Notes: a model not told the origin generated them from the sequence alone. DNA of 64,000 bases from Bradyrhizobium sp. 1 (GCF_023073315.1 NZ_JADPJH010000037.1:229299-293298); one strand, 5' to 3'. Shown: positions 1 through 7,115, counted from the first letter of the stretch. A program made the numbers and translations.

Positions 1-192
1 GTCGCCCTCGACCAGCGTCGGGATCCGCGCATTGGGGTTCATCGCGAGATAGTCGGCCTCGCGGGTCTTGCCGAACGCCATGCCGGCGTCGATGCGCTCA
101 TAGGCGAGGCCAAGCTCGGTCAGGCACCACAGCACCTTCTGCACGTTGACCGAATTGGCGCGGCCCCAGATCGTGAGCTTTTGGTCCGGCAT
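1..192 (-). CDS. Glutathione S-transferase, N-terminal part (cut by window edge)
   Basis: The 64 visible codons begin MPDQKLTIWGRANSVNVQKV and continue through a stretch ending NPNARIPTLVEGD. This is the thioredoxin-fold N-terminal domain of the glutathione S-transferase family, including the cis-proline IPTL motif that contacts glutathione. The start is supported by GGGAGGA upstream. GSTs conjugate glutathione to electrophiles in the cytoplasm. The helical C-terminal domain lies outside the window, so the class cannot be given. Confidence 0.85.
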   Translation of the reverse strand, partial: MPDQKLTIWGRANSVNVQKVLWCLTELGLAYERIDAGMAFGKTREADYLAMNPNARIPTLVEGD

Positions 193-282
193 GAAGTCCT
201 CCCGCGGCATTTTTTGTTCGCGCGGGTGATAGCGGAATTCGTTTAGCTGAGCGATGCGCGATTGCACCTAGCCCTTATGCAA

Positions 283-307
283 AAAGCTCCGCCATCGGCG
301 GAGCTTT
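283..307 (-). terminator. Rho-independent terminator
   Basis: A perfect 11-bp stem (AAAGCTCCGCC and its complement) with a 3-nt loop is followed on the minus strand by a short T run. It lies just past the stop of the small membrane-protein gene at 344-424. Confidence 0.75.
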
Positions 308-343
308 CGTTGCAGGCGAACTCGTTGAAAGCGAGCCTGTCGA

Positions 344-424
344 TCAGCGGCCGAAGAACAGCCACAGCAGCAGGATCACCGGAATCGGCACGCCCAGCAT
401 CCACAACAACAATCCACGTCCCAT
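344..424 (-). CDS. 26-residue hydrophobic peptide
   Basis: The ORF encodes MGRGLLLWMLGVPIPVILLL followed by WLFFGR. GAGGAGG sits upstream of the ATG and a strong terminator follows the stop. The whole chain is one predicted membrane segment with a proline pair, flanked by arginines. Similar 25-30 residue peptides are common in Bradyrhizobium; none has a function I can name. Support comes from the ribosome-binding site plus terminator rather than length. Confidence 0.65.
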   Translation of the reverse strand: MGRGLLLWMLGVPIPVILLLWLFFGR

Positions 425-494
425 GTCGTCCTCCTCAAATTGCATTGTCGAGGAGTGAACGCACGCGGCGGGGGCTTGTTCCAACGGCTGGTGC

Positions 495-947
495 TTACCA
501 ATGGCCGGTGTTCGGCATCGACAACCACGGCTCGGCCGGCGCCTTCGGCTCGCCCTTCTGCAGCAGCTCGATCGAGTGCAGATCGGGCGAACGGACGAAG
601 GCCATGTTGCCGTCGCGCGGCGGACGATTGATGGTGACGCCGGCCTTTTGCAGCTGCGCGCAAGTGGCGTAGATGTCGTCGACCTCATAGGCGAGATGGC
701 CGAAGAAGCGGTCCTCGCCGTAGGTCTCCTCGTCCCAATTGTAGGTGAGCTCGACCAGCGGCGCGCCGCGCGACTGCGGCTGCTTCTTCAGCGCCTCGAG
801 ATCGTCCGTCGCGCACAGAAAGACGAGCGTGAAGCGCGCCTTGTCGTTCTCGATCCGCCGCACCTCCTTCAGCCCCAGCGCATCCTGGTAAAACTTCAGC
901 GCGACATCGAGATTGCGCACGCGCAGCATGGTGTGGAGGTATCGCAT
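495..947 (-). CDS. gloA: Lactoylglutathione lyase (glyoxalase I)
   Basis: This enzyme isomerises the methylglyoxal-glutathione hemithioacetal to S-lactoylglutathione in the cytoplasm. The 150-residue protein has the GloA opening MRYLHTMLRV. The four expected metal ligands are visible: His5, Glu66 in VELTYN, His84 in FGHLAYEV and Glu127 in HSIELLQ. Length is normal for the short, usually Ni/Co-type bacterial form, with a C-terminal tail of about 20 residues. AAGGGAG precedes the ATG. Its 5' half and upstream region are duplicated, truncated, at 2838-3139. Confidence 0.95.
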   Translation of the reverse strand: MRYLHTMLRVRNLDVALKFYQDALGLKEVRRIENDKARFTLVFLCATDDLEALKKQPQSRGAPLVELTYNWDEETYGEDRFFGHLAYEVDDIYATCAQLQKAGVTINRPPRDGNMAFVRSPDLHSIELLQKGEPKAPAEPWLSMPNTGHW

Positions 948-1384
948 GGGTGGGGCTCCCTTGAACGGATGGGGTTTTGCTTTGGGCCGGGACGGCGGGG
1001 GTAGAAGATAGCAGGAAAGCGGGAGGAGGGGCAGGGGGCAACACGACGAGGAGAAGCAGGCCGGCCAAGCATCGGCTCGAGATATTGGGAGATTCAGCCG
1101 CGGATATTTCTATCTTGCCTCTCCCAAAAGCTTTGAGCTGACATTAGAGCTGAGCAAAAGGCTGATTGGGACTTCTGGGCGCAGAGGGTAACGCTATCCC
1201 TCGCGCTCATTGGCAGCATTTTCGGTGTTCTGGCATTCTTCAAGAAGTAGCAATTACGGTGACAGTGCTGGACTGTCACGTGATCAAGTACGTCAGCCCG
1301 CGAACTGAATGCACTTTCAATGCAGATCCAGTGCCGCACACGCGCCACCGGAAACATTGTGCGAGCCGATCTGCTGCCACCTCC
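948..1384. other. Intergenic region upstream of gloA
   Basis: The first 95 bases (to about 1042) are the gloA leader that is duplicated at 3051-3139. The rest is less GC-rich and contains an inverted-repeat motif at 1252-1284. Short reading frames here have no ribosome-binding site or recognisable product, so no gene is called. Confidence 0.6.
1252..1284. repeat. AATTACGGTGACAGTGC-type inverted-repeat motif
   Basis: AATTACGGTGACAGTGC is followed by GG and ACTGTCAC, so GTGACAGT and ACTGTCAC form a perfect 8-bp inverted repeat around GCTGG. The same core occurs at 2750-2838 and three times in 3681-3828. It is likely the terminus of a small non-autonomous mobile element. Confidence 0.6.
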
Positions 1385-1783
1385 CTATCGCGCAGCGAAG
1401 CGCTTTCCGGCCTCCTCGCTCGGCGGCATGAAGAGTGATACTGCGGTCCCCTCGGGGTCACGAAACTGGAACGTCCTGTTACCCCATGGCATCGTCTTCA
1501 GCTCATGCACCAGCGTAACCTTGTCTTTCAGGCGCTGATAATCCGCATCGATGTCTTCAACCTGAAACTCGATCACGGCGGTGCGGTTGGCGCCGGGCTC
1601 GGCACTCTTTTCTTTCCAGAGCGCGACCGTCTCGGCAGCGCCGATGGCAAGGTTGGCGCCCGGCGTTGCGATCTTGGCGAACACCGGCGCGAGCCATTCG
1701 GCGGAAACTCCGGTGACCATTTCGTAGAACGAAACCATGATTTTGATGTCGTTGGCGATCAGGCGAGTGGAGGCGAACTTCAT
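1385..1783 (-). CDS. VOC/glyoxalase-fold protein
   Basis: The 132-residue protein has the layout of the glyoxalase/bleomycin-resistance/dioxygenase superfamily. It starts MKFASTRLIANDIKIMVSFY, carries a second-half strand VIEFQVEDIDADYQRL, and ends with NRTFQFRDPEGTAVSLFMPP. The C-terminal metal-ligand region has the usual FRDPEGxxV pattern. AGGAC precedes the chosen internal ATG; the reading frame stays open 18 codons upstream without a good site. The substrate is unknown. It is separate from gloA and not in an operon with it. Confidence 0.85.
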   Translation of the reverse strand: MKFASTRLIANDIKIMVSFYEMVTGVSAEWLAPVFAKIATPGANLAIGAAETVALWKEKSAEPGANRTAVIEFQVEDIDADYQRLKDKVTLVHELKTMPWGNRTFQFRDPEGTAVSLFMPPSEEAGKRFAAR

Positions 1784-2115
1784 GGCATGTCCTGTGGTTG
1801 GCCGCAGATTTGAGCGGTATGGCGTGGCTGGTCGCACACCGATGCTGCCACCCTGATGTCAGCAGTCACGATGCCGCGCCGACCGCGCAAACGGGCATGA
1901 CTTGCGATGACAGGGCCGGACTGTCGCCGTCATGCTCTCGGCAATGACCTTCGATTACATTTCAGTAACTGAATTGAACATCAGTGCCTTACCATTATCT
2001 CTCGGTCAGGCGGCAGCGTAACAAGCCGCTCCTCAACTGACCCGGCCTAACAGCCCCGGAGCTGGGTCCTTCCTATTCCCCGAGAACCAGGCCTGCCTCA
2101 TTGGCCACAGAGGCA
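1784..2115. other. Intergenic region
   Basis: This stretch separates the VOC gene (minus strand) from the small SANT-like gene (plus strand) and must hold both promoters. I see no repeat, RNA gene or convincing operator in it. Confidence 0.4.
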
Positions 2116-2328
2116 ATGCGAATGGCTGCCCGAACGTATGACAAAGCCCGCTGGTCGGAAGACGACGACCGGACGCTCAGGAGCATGGCGGAGGCAGGCA
2201 AGAGTCTGACCTTGATCATCGTCAAGCTGAAGCGCCCGATGGCGTCGATCCGATCGCGCGCGCACGAGCTCGGGATTCACTTGCCCGGCACGCGCATCGG
2301 CCTTCGACATCCCAAGCAAACGGCCTGA
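2116..2328 (+). CDS. Small SANT/Myb-like or GcrA-like protein
   Basis: The protein has about 70 residues. After MAARTYDKARWSEDDDRTLR comes a segment with SMAEAGKSLTLIIVKLKRP and SIRSRAHELGI. The W-x-E/D-D-D-x-x-L pattern followed by a second helix rich in R/K resembles SANT/Myb-like DNA-binding helices seen in many short Bradyrhizobium proteins. AGAGG lies just before the ATG at 2116; ATG 2122 and an upstream TTG at 2101 are alternatives. DNA binding is inferred, not shown. Confidence 0.7.
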   Translation: MRMAARTYDKARWSEDDDRTLRSMAEAGKSLTLIIVKLKRPMASIRSRAHELGIHLPGTRIGLRHPKQTA

Positions 2329-2365
2329 ATTTTCGATTGCTGCACAGCTTGTTCGGACGATGAAA

Positions 2366-2456
2366 AGTGAAAACCCCGCCTTGGGGGGAGCGGGGCTTTC
2401 TGATGGGGTGAAGCTTAGGGACGCTTCCACGATAAAACGCCCCATCGCGGAAAAAG
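2366..2456 (+). repeat. Intergenic hairpin repeat, copy A
   Basis: GAAAACCCCGCC, a G-rich loop and GCGGGGCTTTCTGATGGGG form a terminator-like hairpin. Homology with copy B (6974-7066) extends about 50 bases beyond it, through GCTTC..GATAA.ACGC to an A-rich end. The hairpin may end transcription of the upstream small gene, but conservation beyond it points to a repeat family or a small RNA. Confidence 0.65.
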
Positions 2457-2466
2457 TTCGAAGCCT

Positions 2467-2562
2467 CTAAAACGCGAACCACGCCAATACCGCAATCATC
2501 GGAATGATTGCCAATCCGAAAAGCAGCAGGGGTGCAGGTTCATTGCCGGTCCGGTCGCTCAT
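2467..2562 (-). CDS. 31-residue membrane peptide
   Basis: The ORF encodes MSDRTGNEPAPLLLFGLAII followed by PMIAVLAWFAF. CGAGGAGGCC lies 5-10 bases before the ATG, a near-perfect ribosome-binding site. One predicted membrane helix of about 20 residues follows a short polar N-terminus. It is too short for standard ORF filters. Function unknown. Confidence 0.65.
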   Translation of the reverse strand: MSDRTGNEPAPLLLFGLAIIPMIAVLAWFAF

Positions 2563-2749
2563 GCTGGCCTCCTCGAGAAAAGCCCCGCGGCGGGCGGCGC
2601 CACGAGGCTTTCAGCGTCGGCATGCAGGGGGGGAATGCCGACACCTCAGACCGGCAATTCCGACAGCCGGGAGTCGTTCCCAATGAGGGCGGCCCTTTTG
2701 GATTCACGCTCCTGGAGTCGCTGCGGCATTGCGGTTCTTGCTAGGCTTA

Positions 2750-2838
2750 AAATTACGTTGGCAGTGCACTCAATTGGCTCTTGCCCGAGCTTCGAGGCAC
2801 GCGATGCCGATTAATTTAATGCACTGTCACCGTAATTT
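2750..2838. mobile_element. 89-bp MITE-like inverted-repeat element
   Basis: The left end (AAATTACGTTGGCAGTGCAC) and the reverse complement of the right end (AAATTACGGTGACAGTGCAT) match at about 20 of 24 positions. It encodes nothing. Its right end touches the exact point where the truncated gloA copy stops matching the intact gene, which suggests insertion or recombination at this site caused the truncation. Confidence 0.6.
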
Positions 2839-3050
2839 CAATTGTAAGTGAGCTCGACCAGCGGCGCGCCGCGCGTCTGCGGCTGCTTCTTCAGCGCCTC
2901 GAGATCGTCCGATGAGCACAGGAAGACGAGCGTGAAGCGCCCCTTGTCGTTCTCGATCCGCCGCACCTCCTTCAGCCCCAGCGCATCCTGGTAAAACTTC
3001 AGCGCGACATCGAGATTGCGCACGCGCAGCATGGTGTGGAGGTATCGCAT
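2838..3050 (-). pseudogene. gloA 5' fragment (3'-truncated duplicate)
   Basis: The first 70 codons of gloA are repeated with only a few changes (for example LCSSDD for LCATDD and PQTRG for PQSRG). They end at LTYN, where the next codon is a stop made by the adjacent inverted-repeat element. His5 and Glu66 remain, but His84 and Glu127 are lost, so the product cannot be a working glyoxalase. The start codon, AAGGGAG site and about 90 bases of leader are retained, so it may still be transcribed. Confidence 0.85.
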
Positions 3051-3139
3051 GGGTGGGGCTCCCTTGAACGGATGGGGTTTTGCTTTGGGCCGGGACGGCG
3101 GGGGAAGGAGATAGCAGGAAAGTGGGAGGAGGGGCAGGG
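2839..3139 (-). repeat. About 300-bp direct duplication of gloA 5' end and leader
   Basis: This segment matches 736-1042 in the same orientation with few differences, including one insertion/deletion near 3105. Similarity stops at CAATTG on the coding side and after GGGGCAGGG on the leader side. Confidence 0.85.
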
Positions 3140-3243
3140 CACGTGTGAAGCACGGACTGGACCGTTGTGCACCTAGAAGTTGGGCGTTAGTACTAGTAAC
3201 ACTCAATCAAAAGCTGCATTGTAGGACAACGGACGGGCGAGAA

Positions 3244-3669
3244 ATGGATAAGGCACAAGCCGAGCGGCGGCTCGATGAGCTTCACAAATACATCCAGCAT
3301 ATATTTACGCTCTTCATTGGCTGGTTTACGTTTTTCGGAACGGTCAATTTTGCCGCCATGGGCTGGATGGGAGCGTCAACGTCGATCACTGGAACGTTCA
3401 ACGGCATTGCTTGGCTAGTGCCGGTAATGTTCATTACCCAGAATATATGCGGATTGGCGGCGACATACTTTGTTTGGCGGCACGTCAAGGACTACGACAT
3501 TAGAGTCCTAAAGCTGGAACAGCGATTGGTACCCGGTAAGGAAGTTTACGACCGTCCATCGTCCGTGCCCATTAGGCTTTATACGCAAGTGATGTGGCTA
3601 ATCGGATTAGCCTTGATCGTCATTGCGGTGGTGTGGGGCGGCGTGCTTAAAATATTACTGGGCCTGTAG
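3244..3669 (+). CDS. Hypothetical three-helix membrane protein
   Basis: The protein has 141 residues. A short charged N-terminus (MDKAQAERRLDELHKYIQH) is followed by three hydrophobic segments at roughly residues 20-42, 53-76 and 116-139, with a polar loop containing VLKLEQRLVPGKEVYDRP between the second and third. Base composition is visibly more A+T-rich than neighbours, and the gene sits between the duplicated gloA leader and a cluster of inverted repeats, so it may have been acquired with them. I do not recognise a family. Confidence 0.65.
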   Translation: MDKAQAERRLDELHKYIQHIFTLFIGWFTFFGTVNFAAMGWMGASTSITGTFNGIAWLVPVMFITQNICGLAATYFVWRHVKDYDIRVLKLEQRLVPGKEVYDRPSSVPIRLYTQVMWLIGLALIVIAVVWGGVLKILLGL

Positions 3670-3680
3670 TCCTAAAACGG

Positions 3681-3828
3681 AAGTTACGGTGACAGTGCTG
3701 GACTGCACCCCTCAAGTGAGACACGATAATTCCAGTGACAGTGCACCAAATTTAGATGGCCCGCCGGATCGGTGATGGACTCCATGCGTGGCGCTTAAGC
3801 GCGAGTTGAGTGCACTACACCGCAATTC
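3681..3828. repeat. Cluster of GGTGACAGTGC inverted-repeat motifs
   Basis: Three copies of the motif occur: AGTTACGGTGACAGTGC near 3682, AATTCCAGTGACAGTGCACC near 3728, and an opposing copy ending at 3828 (TGAGTGCACTACACCGCAAT). The second and third face each other and could bound a degenerate element of about 100 bp like the one at 2750-2838. Confidence 0.55.
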
Positions 3829-3959
3829 GGCCTCGACCGGTGAGCGGCGCTTGCGCCTGAACCTCCGCAAAGCCGGCTGCGACCAACCGCCATGCTCGAA
3901 GGCTTGCTGAGCGCGATCGGCTCTGCGGACGCTTCACCGGGGCATTGAGGAGGAGTGCC

Positions 3960-4436
3960 GTGACGACGATCATACTGCTCGCAATCGCGGCCATGCTGAC
4001 ACTGGAGCGTTTCGGGCCGGGGTCCAGCGTCGGGGGGCCGATGAGCATGTTGCTCGTCCTTGTCCTGATCATACTTGGCGTGACGGCTCACGAGGCGAAA
4101 TCTAGGGAACGTGACGAGATGCGGCGTGGCATCTGCATTGTCGTTTCGATCATTGGCGGCGTGGCTGCGTTCATTCTCATTGCACTGTCCATTGACGCGA
4201 TCGAGCCATATCTGCCCATCGAAGGGCCGCTCGACTCGTCGGAGGATCCCGTGAAGTATGCGCTGGTCGCAGCCACTGCGATCGTCGTGGTGCTCGGATC
4301 GTGGCTTCCGTTGCGGGCGATGAACCGCTTGCGCTCACACGAAAAAGCAGCCCCGGGATTACGATGCAGTGCAGTCCACCACACCGGCAGCGTACCCCCT
4401 TCGGCAGTTGAACCCCGCCGACGCCGACACGACTAA
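3960..4436 (+). CDS. Hypothetical membrane protein, four predicted helices
   Basis: The GTG start at 3960 is chosen because AGGAGGA ends 5-6 bases upstream; translation gives 158 residues. Hydrophobic segments lie near residues 2-14 (TIILLAIAAMLTLE), 30-45, 62-85 and 104-122, with a charged cytoplasmic-type loop HEAKSRERDEMRRG. The last 30 residues are Arg/Pro-rich. It is the first of three closely spaced small membrane-protein genes (next start 6 bases on). No family recognised. Confidence 0.6.
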   Translation: MTTIILLAIAAMLTLERFGPGSSVGGPMSMLLVLVLIILGVTAHEAKSRERDEMRRGICIVVSIIGGVAAFILIALSIDAIEPYLPIEGPLDSSEDPVKYALVAATAIVVVLGSWLPLRAMNRLRSHEKAAPGLRCSAVHHTGSVPPSAVEPRRRRHD

Positions 4437-4441
4437 GCTGC

Positions 4442-4705
4442 ATGAAGCACACCATCATCATCGCATTGGCCATCGGGGCGCTGATCTCGGCGGCGCTCCT
4501 CGTCATCGAGCCGCTCACCGACTTCGCTTTTCTGTCGCTTGAGTGGCCCGGCATCAGCGCGGCGTATGTGTTCTGGGGAGCGGTCGGGGGCCCCGCCTTC
4601 ATGGGCGTCGCTCTTGCGTGGGCCGTGAATGCGCTCGCTTACGGTCTGGGGACCTTCGGCCTTTTCAGCGCGCTCATGCCGCTGATGAGCCCGAGGACTT
4701 GCTGA
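4442..4705 (+). CDS. Small membrane protein
   Basis: This 87-residue protein begins MKHTIIIALAIGALISAALL and has three hydrophobic stretches (about 3-22, 40-60, 62-84) rich in Gly and Ala. It follows the preceding membrane gene with a 5-base gap and precedes another by 18 bases, so the three are probably one transcript. No family recognised. Confidence 0.55.
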   Translation: MKHTIIIALAIGALISAALLVIEPLTDFAFLSLEWPGISAAYVFWGAVGGPAFMGVALAWAVNALAYGLGTFGLFSALMPLMSPRTC

Positions 4706-4723
4706 AGCACATTCGGTGGCACG

Positions 4724-4984
4724 ATGCGCTGGCTCCAAAGGCTCGGAAAGATTGCGAGGGTTTTGGCGCTTTGCGGGACCGTCGCGTGGCTCGTGCTTCT
4801 GACAAGCTCTCCCGAGCTGCCTGATGCCGCGCATCCCGTCCGTTACAGCCACCGACACGACGTCCGCTATGTGAGCGAGCAGACGGAATTGGTTTTGCGA
4901 GTTCTGCTCGGCTCGACGTTTACTCTGGTGCTGGTGGCGGTTGGATGCCACTTCGCGACCAGGGACATGCGGGAGCGAATGTAG
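4724..4984 (+). CDS. Small membrane protein
   Basis: The 86-residue protein has an N-terminal segment MRWLQRLGKIARVLALCGTV forming a first helix, a polar loop with several His/Arg residues, and a second helix LRVLLGSTFTLVLVAVGCHF near the C-terminus. It is the third gene of the 3960-4984 set. No family recognised. Confidence 0.5.
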   Translation: MRWLQRLGKIARVLALCGTVAWLVLLTSSPELPDAAHPVRYSHRHDVRYVSEQTELVLRVLLGSTFTLVLVAVGCHFATRDMRERM

Positions 4985-5025
4985 TCGCAATCTGGGTTTG
5001 CCCGACCTTGAGGGCTTGACTTTTT

Positions 5026-5040
5026 GTTCATGATTTGTTC
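5026..5040 (+). promoter_or_regulatory. LexA (SOS) box
   Basis: GTTC-ATGATTT-GTTC matches the alphaproteobacterial LexA consensus GTTC-N7-GTTC exactly. It is preceded by TTGACT at 5016-5021, a plausible -35, so the box covers the spacer and -10 region. It lies 31 bases before the ATG at 5071. Confidence 0.75.
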
Positions 5041-5070
5041 TTATGCTGGCCGTCCAGCAAGGAGCAAGTC

Positions 5071-5376
5071 ATGGACAACCGCATCAGTGAAATTCGGCGC
5101 GTGATCAGGGCGTTGCGTGTCAGCATGCGTGGGGCCGAGGCCATCATGCATGAGCAGATCAACCGGGACGAGGACTGCACCTTCGTGGCGGGAGAGGTCC
5201 TCAAGATGCGCACGGTCATGAGCGGCCTCGCTCAGGAACGGGCGGCGCTGGGCGATACCGACCCCATTATTGTCGCGAGCCTGTTCGTCCCACGGCGGCG
5301 GCCGACACCTTCGCGCGTCGCGATGCGTCCCCCAGTCTCGACTATCGCGACGGCGCGTTCCGTCGAGGCCGTCTAG
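5071..5376 (+). CDS. Hypothetical small protein behind an SOS box
   Basis: This 101-residue protein starts MDNRISEIRRVIRALRVSMR with AAGGAG upstream. The first 70 residues look helical and charged (AEAIMHEQINRDEDCTFVAGEVLKMRTVMSGL). The last 30 are Pro/Arg/Ser-rich and may be disordered. Only the helical part resembles anything structured. No family recognised. The LexA box immediately upstream predicts DNA-damage induction. Confidence 0.65.
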   Translation: MDNRISEIRRVIRALRVSMRGAEAIMHEQINRDEDCTFVAGEVLKMRTVMSGLAQERAALGDTDPIIVASLFVPRRRPTPSRVAMRPPVSTIATARSVEAV

Positions 5377-5533
5377 GTTTGCGATGACGCCGGCAGCGCA
5401 TGCTGTCGCCACCGCAAGGTGCGGGCGGCGCAGCGTGATCGTCGGGAATTTCCTGACGACGCGGGGATGACCGGCCTGATGAACCCGGGTGAAGGCTGAG
5501 GCGACGAATGCCTGGAAACGAGGGCATTTCGCC

Positions 5534-5740
5534 ATGACATGGTTCAAACGATATCTGGTCGGCGGTCTGGTCGCGGTGCTCGTCCTCGCCGGCCTCGATA
5601 GCTATAAGCATCCGGGCGAGGGAATGCGCTACGACGCCATCCTCCTGGTGTCGGCCGGCTGGCCTGTCGTCGCGGCGATGGTGGTCGGAAGCACCATCGG
5701 CGATGTGGTGCACGATGTGCGCCACGGCAAGGCCGGATGA
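5534..5740 (+). CDS. Small two-helix membrane protein
   Basis: The ATG at 5534 gives 68 residues: MTWFKRYLVGGLVAVLVLAG, a polar loop SYKHPGEGMRYD, then a second hydrophobic segment AILLVSAGWPVVAAMVVGS. The frame is open further upstream to a GTG at 5489, but GAGGG before the internal ATG favours the shorter form. The size and two-helix layout recall holins or small cation-transport accessory proteins; this is only a resemblance. The next gene starts 6 bases after the stop. Confidence 0.6.
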   Translation: MTWFKRYLVGGLVAVLVLAGLDSYKHPGEGMRYDAILLVSAGWPVVAAMVVGSTIGDVVHDVRHGKAG

Positions 5741-5746
5741 GCGGCC

Positions 5747-5911
5747 ATGCTTGATACCTTGCTCGGCGTGATCTTCGAGATGGTCCTGAGCGCGGTCGGG
5801 ACCTTCATCGTCAAATTGTTCAGCGTGGAGAACGCGGCCGAAATCGCGACCGTCATCATCGGCCTTGGCTTCATCGCGCTTGGTTTTGCGCTCGCCTTGT
5901 GGGGGCACTGA
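5747..5911 (+). CDS. 54-residue membrane protein
   Basis: The ORF encodes two hydrophobic stretches, MLDTLLGVIFEMVLSAVGTF (amphipathic) and VIIGLGFIALGFALALWG, joined by a short loop KLFSVENAAEIA. It follows the previous membrane gene after 6 bases and probably shares its transcript. It is below usual length cut-offs. No family recognised. Confidence 0.6.
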   Translation: MLDTLLGVIFEMVLSAVGTFIVKLFSVENAAEIATVIIGLGFIALGFALALWGH

Positions 5912-5949
5912 AGAGGGACCCTCGCGACGACGAAAGGCGTCGCCTCGCG

Positions 5950-6252
5950 CTAGGCCGCCATCCGCTGTTCGGCGGGGATCGTCAAATATTTGAGCGCTTC
6001 CGCATGCGCGAGATCGGGGACCGCGATGGCGGTGTGGCTGTACGTCGCGTGCGTCCGTGACGTCGCAATCCCGTCCAAAACCTCTTTGCCTTTGATGACG
6101 TGAAGGCCCATGCCCTGTTGCGAGGGGAAGATCGCGAGCACGACGTCATAGGCCGCGACGACCGCTTTCAGCGCTTCCGCCTTGTCTTCGGCAAGGTCGA
6201 CGAAAACGCGAACATCCGCTGCGAGTTCACGCAGCTCGTTAAAATCCAGCAC
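5950..6252 (-). CDS. Hypothetical cytoplasmic protein
   Basis: The GTG at 6252, eight bases after GGAG, gives a 100-residue protein starting with LDFNELRELAADVRVFVDL after the initiator. It has a regular alpha/beta-like pattern (DVVLAIFPSQQGMGLHVIKGKEVLDG) and no membrane segment. Composition is protein-like and the opposite strand is poor. I do not recognise the family. Confidence 0.5.
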   Translation of the reverse strand: MLDFNELRELAADVRVFVDLAEDKAEALKAVVAAYDVVLAIFPSQQGMGLHVIKGKEVLDGIATSRTHATYSHTAIAVPDLAHAEALKYLTIPAEQRMAA

Positions 6253-6593
6253 TGTGGTCACACTCCAACGCAACGATACTGAACGGAGCTTGGCGGCGTT
6301 GGGTTACTGAAGTCTCAACAGCGCAGGCCCGGCCACAAGTTTCACCAACGAAGTGACGGGATGGGCCAGGGGGACCGGCGCACCCGTCAATTCCGCCAAC
6401 AACTCAAGCCCGGTCGACGCCCCGGCCTGGTGATAAAACCACGGAACCCGCGTTGACCGCGGCTTGTGTTTTGGGCCTCGATGGGTTTTAAGCCCCGTGA
6501 CTTCATGACCTCCGGCATGAATCGGCAGCGCGCTGCGTGGTTCAGCCGCGTCCTGAGCAGAAATTTGCTCGCTCGCACAAAGGGATTCCAGAC
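6253..6593. other. Intergenic region upstream of the HU gene
   Basis: This 341-base stretch holds the divergent promoters of the hypothetical gene at 5950-6252 and the HU gene. Reading frames across it have no ribosome-binding sites. I see no clear regulatory motif. Confidence 0.4.
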
Positions 6594-6890
6594 ATGGCGA
6601 AGATGACGAAGACACAATTGATCGATGCGATCGCCGAGGGCACGCAGCTCTCGAAGAACGACGTCAAGTCGGTCGTCGAGTACATGGCGACGGTCGGCTA
6701 CAAGGAGCTCAACGAGTCCGGCGAGTTCGTTATTCCCGGTTTCGTGAAGATGTCGGTCGTGAACAAGCCGGCGACCGAAGCCCGCATGGGCGTCAATCCC
6801 TTCACCAAGGAGCCGATGCAGTTTGCGGCCAAGCCCGCCAGCAAGTCGGTGAAGGCCTCGCCGCTGAAGGTCGCCAAGGACTCGGTCTGA
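6594..6890 (+). CDS. HU-family histone-like DNA-binding protein
   Basis: The 98-residue protein has the HU/IHF fold. The helical half is MTKTQLIDAIAEGTQLSKND through YKELNESGEF. It is followed by the strands IPGFVKMSV and the DNA-contacting beta-arm with ARMGVNPFTKEPM, a variant of the RxGxNPxT signature. The tail (SKSVKASPLKVAKDSV) is Lys/Ser-rich and longer than in E. coli HU. It would bend and compact DNA as a dimer. AAAGGGA precedes the ATG, and a strong terminator follows at 6925-6960. It is likely a paralogue rather than the main chromosomal HU. Confidence 0.93.
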   Translation: MAKMTKTQLIDAIAEGTQLSKNDVKSVVEYMATVGYKELNESGEFVIPGFVKMSVVNKPATEARMGVNPFTKEPMQFAAKPASKSVKASPLKVAKDSV

Positions 6891-6924
6891 TCCAGACCAT
6901 CGCGCATCGCCTGAGCATGCCCAG

Positions 6925-6960
6925 AGCCCCGTTCCGATCGCATCGGAGCGGGGCTTTGTT
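6925..6960 (+). terminator. Rho-independent terminator of the HU gene
   Basis: AGCCCCG and TCCGAT pair with ATCGGA and CGGGGCT around a short loop, followed by TTTGTT. Confidence 0.8.
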
Positions 6961-6973
6961 GTCTGGCCAAAAA

Positions 6974-7066
6974 GCGAAAACCCCGCCTGGGGGGAGCGGG
7001 GCTTTCTGATGGGGGAAAGCCTGGGGGAGGCTTCAATGATAAGACGCGCCGGCGTCGAAAAAGGTT
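6974..7066 (+). repeat. Intergenic hairpin repeat, copy B
   Basis: This is the second copy of the 90-base family first seen at 2366-2456, with the same GAAAACCCCGCC hairpin, the CTTTCTGATGGGG segment and the downstream GCTTCAATGATAAGACGC block. It directly follows the HU terminator, so it is not needed to end that gene. Confidence 0.65.
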
Positions 7067-7087
7067 CATCGCCCGCTCCCTCAAGAG

Positions 7088-7115
7088 AAAACCCCGCGCT
7101 TTCGCACGGGGCTTT
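7088..7115 (+). terminator. Terminator-like hairpin
   Basis: AAACCCCG and CGGGGCTTT pair around a CGCTTTCGCA loop. It is the third GC-rich hairpin in 190 bases after the HU gene; the direction it serves is unclear. Confidence 0.45.

Noticed and set aside
1094..1438. Short overlapping frames on both strands upstream of gloA
   Set aside because: None has a ribosome-binding site or protein-like composition, and they cross an inverted-repeat element.
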